The translations under genes were made by a program, and so were the position numbers. The notes under the pieces are model-generated. The model searched no databases. It was not told the DNA's origin and was given only the letters and a program-made list of their open reading frames with translations. Shown here piece after piece: positions 14,739-14,886 of a stretch of DNA of 14,886 nt (the first letter of the stretch is position 1; each line of letters opens with the position of its first letter). The stretch covers positions 1 to 14,886 of the forward strand of contig JAPLGK010000133.1 of the NCBI GenBank assembly GCA_026390195.1, in the 5' to 3' direction. The stretch comes from Caldisericota bacterium (GTDB lineage: Bacteria; Caldisericota; Caldisericia; Cryosericales; Cryosericaceae).

Positions 14739-14886
14739 ATGCCTCCGACTCGCAGGACTGCTATTCATCGGATCGTCGTTCCGAAGGAGGACTTCACCGG
14801 CGCCCTCGTGATGGAGCGGACCGAGGAATTCAACAAGACGCTCCCGGTATCGTTCAAGAATCTCCGGTATCTGGTCGTCGCTCTCA
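14739..14886 (+). CDS. rnc: Probable ribonuclease III, N-terminal fragment
   Basis: The frame is open from ATG 14739 to the end of the window, 49 residues; GTG 14727 overlapping the plsX stop is a second possible start. The last residues, LPVSFKNLRYLVVAL, resemble the first helix of RNase III, where F-K-N/D-L-x-L-L-x-x-A-L precedes THxS. RNase III cuts double-stranded RNA in rRNA processing. Its place eight bases after plsX fits, as rnc follows the plsX/fab genes in many bacteria. The signature motif ERLEFLGD would lie beyond the window, so the call rests on this short match and position. Confidence 0.5.
   Translation, partial: MPPTRRTAIHRIVVPKEDFTGALVMERTEEFNKTLPVSFKNLRYLVVAL

Overview
The window is bacterial and moderately GC-rich. 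Genes have AGGAGG-type ribosome binding sites, sigma70-like promoters occur (TTGACA-17-GATACT at 2654-2682), and almost all genes stop with TGA. The taxon cannot be fixed from the sequence. Two traits narrow it to lineages outside the best-studied groups: an archaeal-type aspartyl-tRNA synthetase, and a short MutY with no NUDIX-like C-terminal domain. An uncultured lineage of the Caldisericota or Chloroflexota kind is a guess only.

Left part (1-3721): the 3' part of proC on the plus strand converges on a short mutY on the minus strand. mutY diverges from an HD-domain phosphohydrolase. A PxxxTxxC peroxiredoxin follows with its own clear promoter, then a decayed nitroreductase gene with a large internal deletion and a frame change. 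A modest hairpin at 3669-3698 separates these from the minus-strand genes.

Middle part (3722-9663): all genes are on the minus strand. A cytosolic alpha/beta hydrolase lies just upstream of a membrane-anchored PIG-L-type deacetylase, probably one transcription unit. Their upstream region holds a small island of palindromic and direct repeats (6195-6306). Next is a four-PAS histidine kinase whose frame runs on into a receiver domain, so the original gene was a hybrid kinase of about 930 codons. It is now interrupted by an in-frame TGA where the family has glycine. Just beyond that stop is an in-frame insertion of about 24 codons built from two units of a repeat. A third unit of the same repeat sits just upstream of the kinase ribosome binding site. 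This repeat/kinase arrangement is the most unusual thing in the window.

Right part (9664-14886): a tightly packed plus-strand housekeeping cluster of archaeal-type aspS, leuS, rpmF, plsX and the first 49 codons of a gene that looks like rnc. Gaps of 59, 22, 3 and 8 bases suggest co-transcription linking translation, phospholipid precursor synthesis and RNA processing. The leuS start codon lies inside a perfect 6-bp inverted repeat.

I found no CRISPR array, tRNA, rRNA, intact transposase or recognisable defence system. The candidates for something undescribed are the repeat that brackets and enters the kinase gene, and possibly the leuS initiation hairpin.
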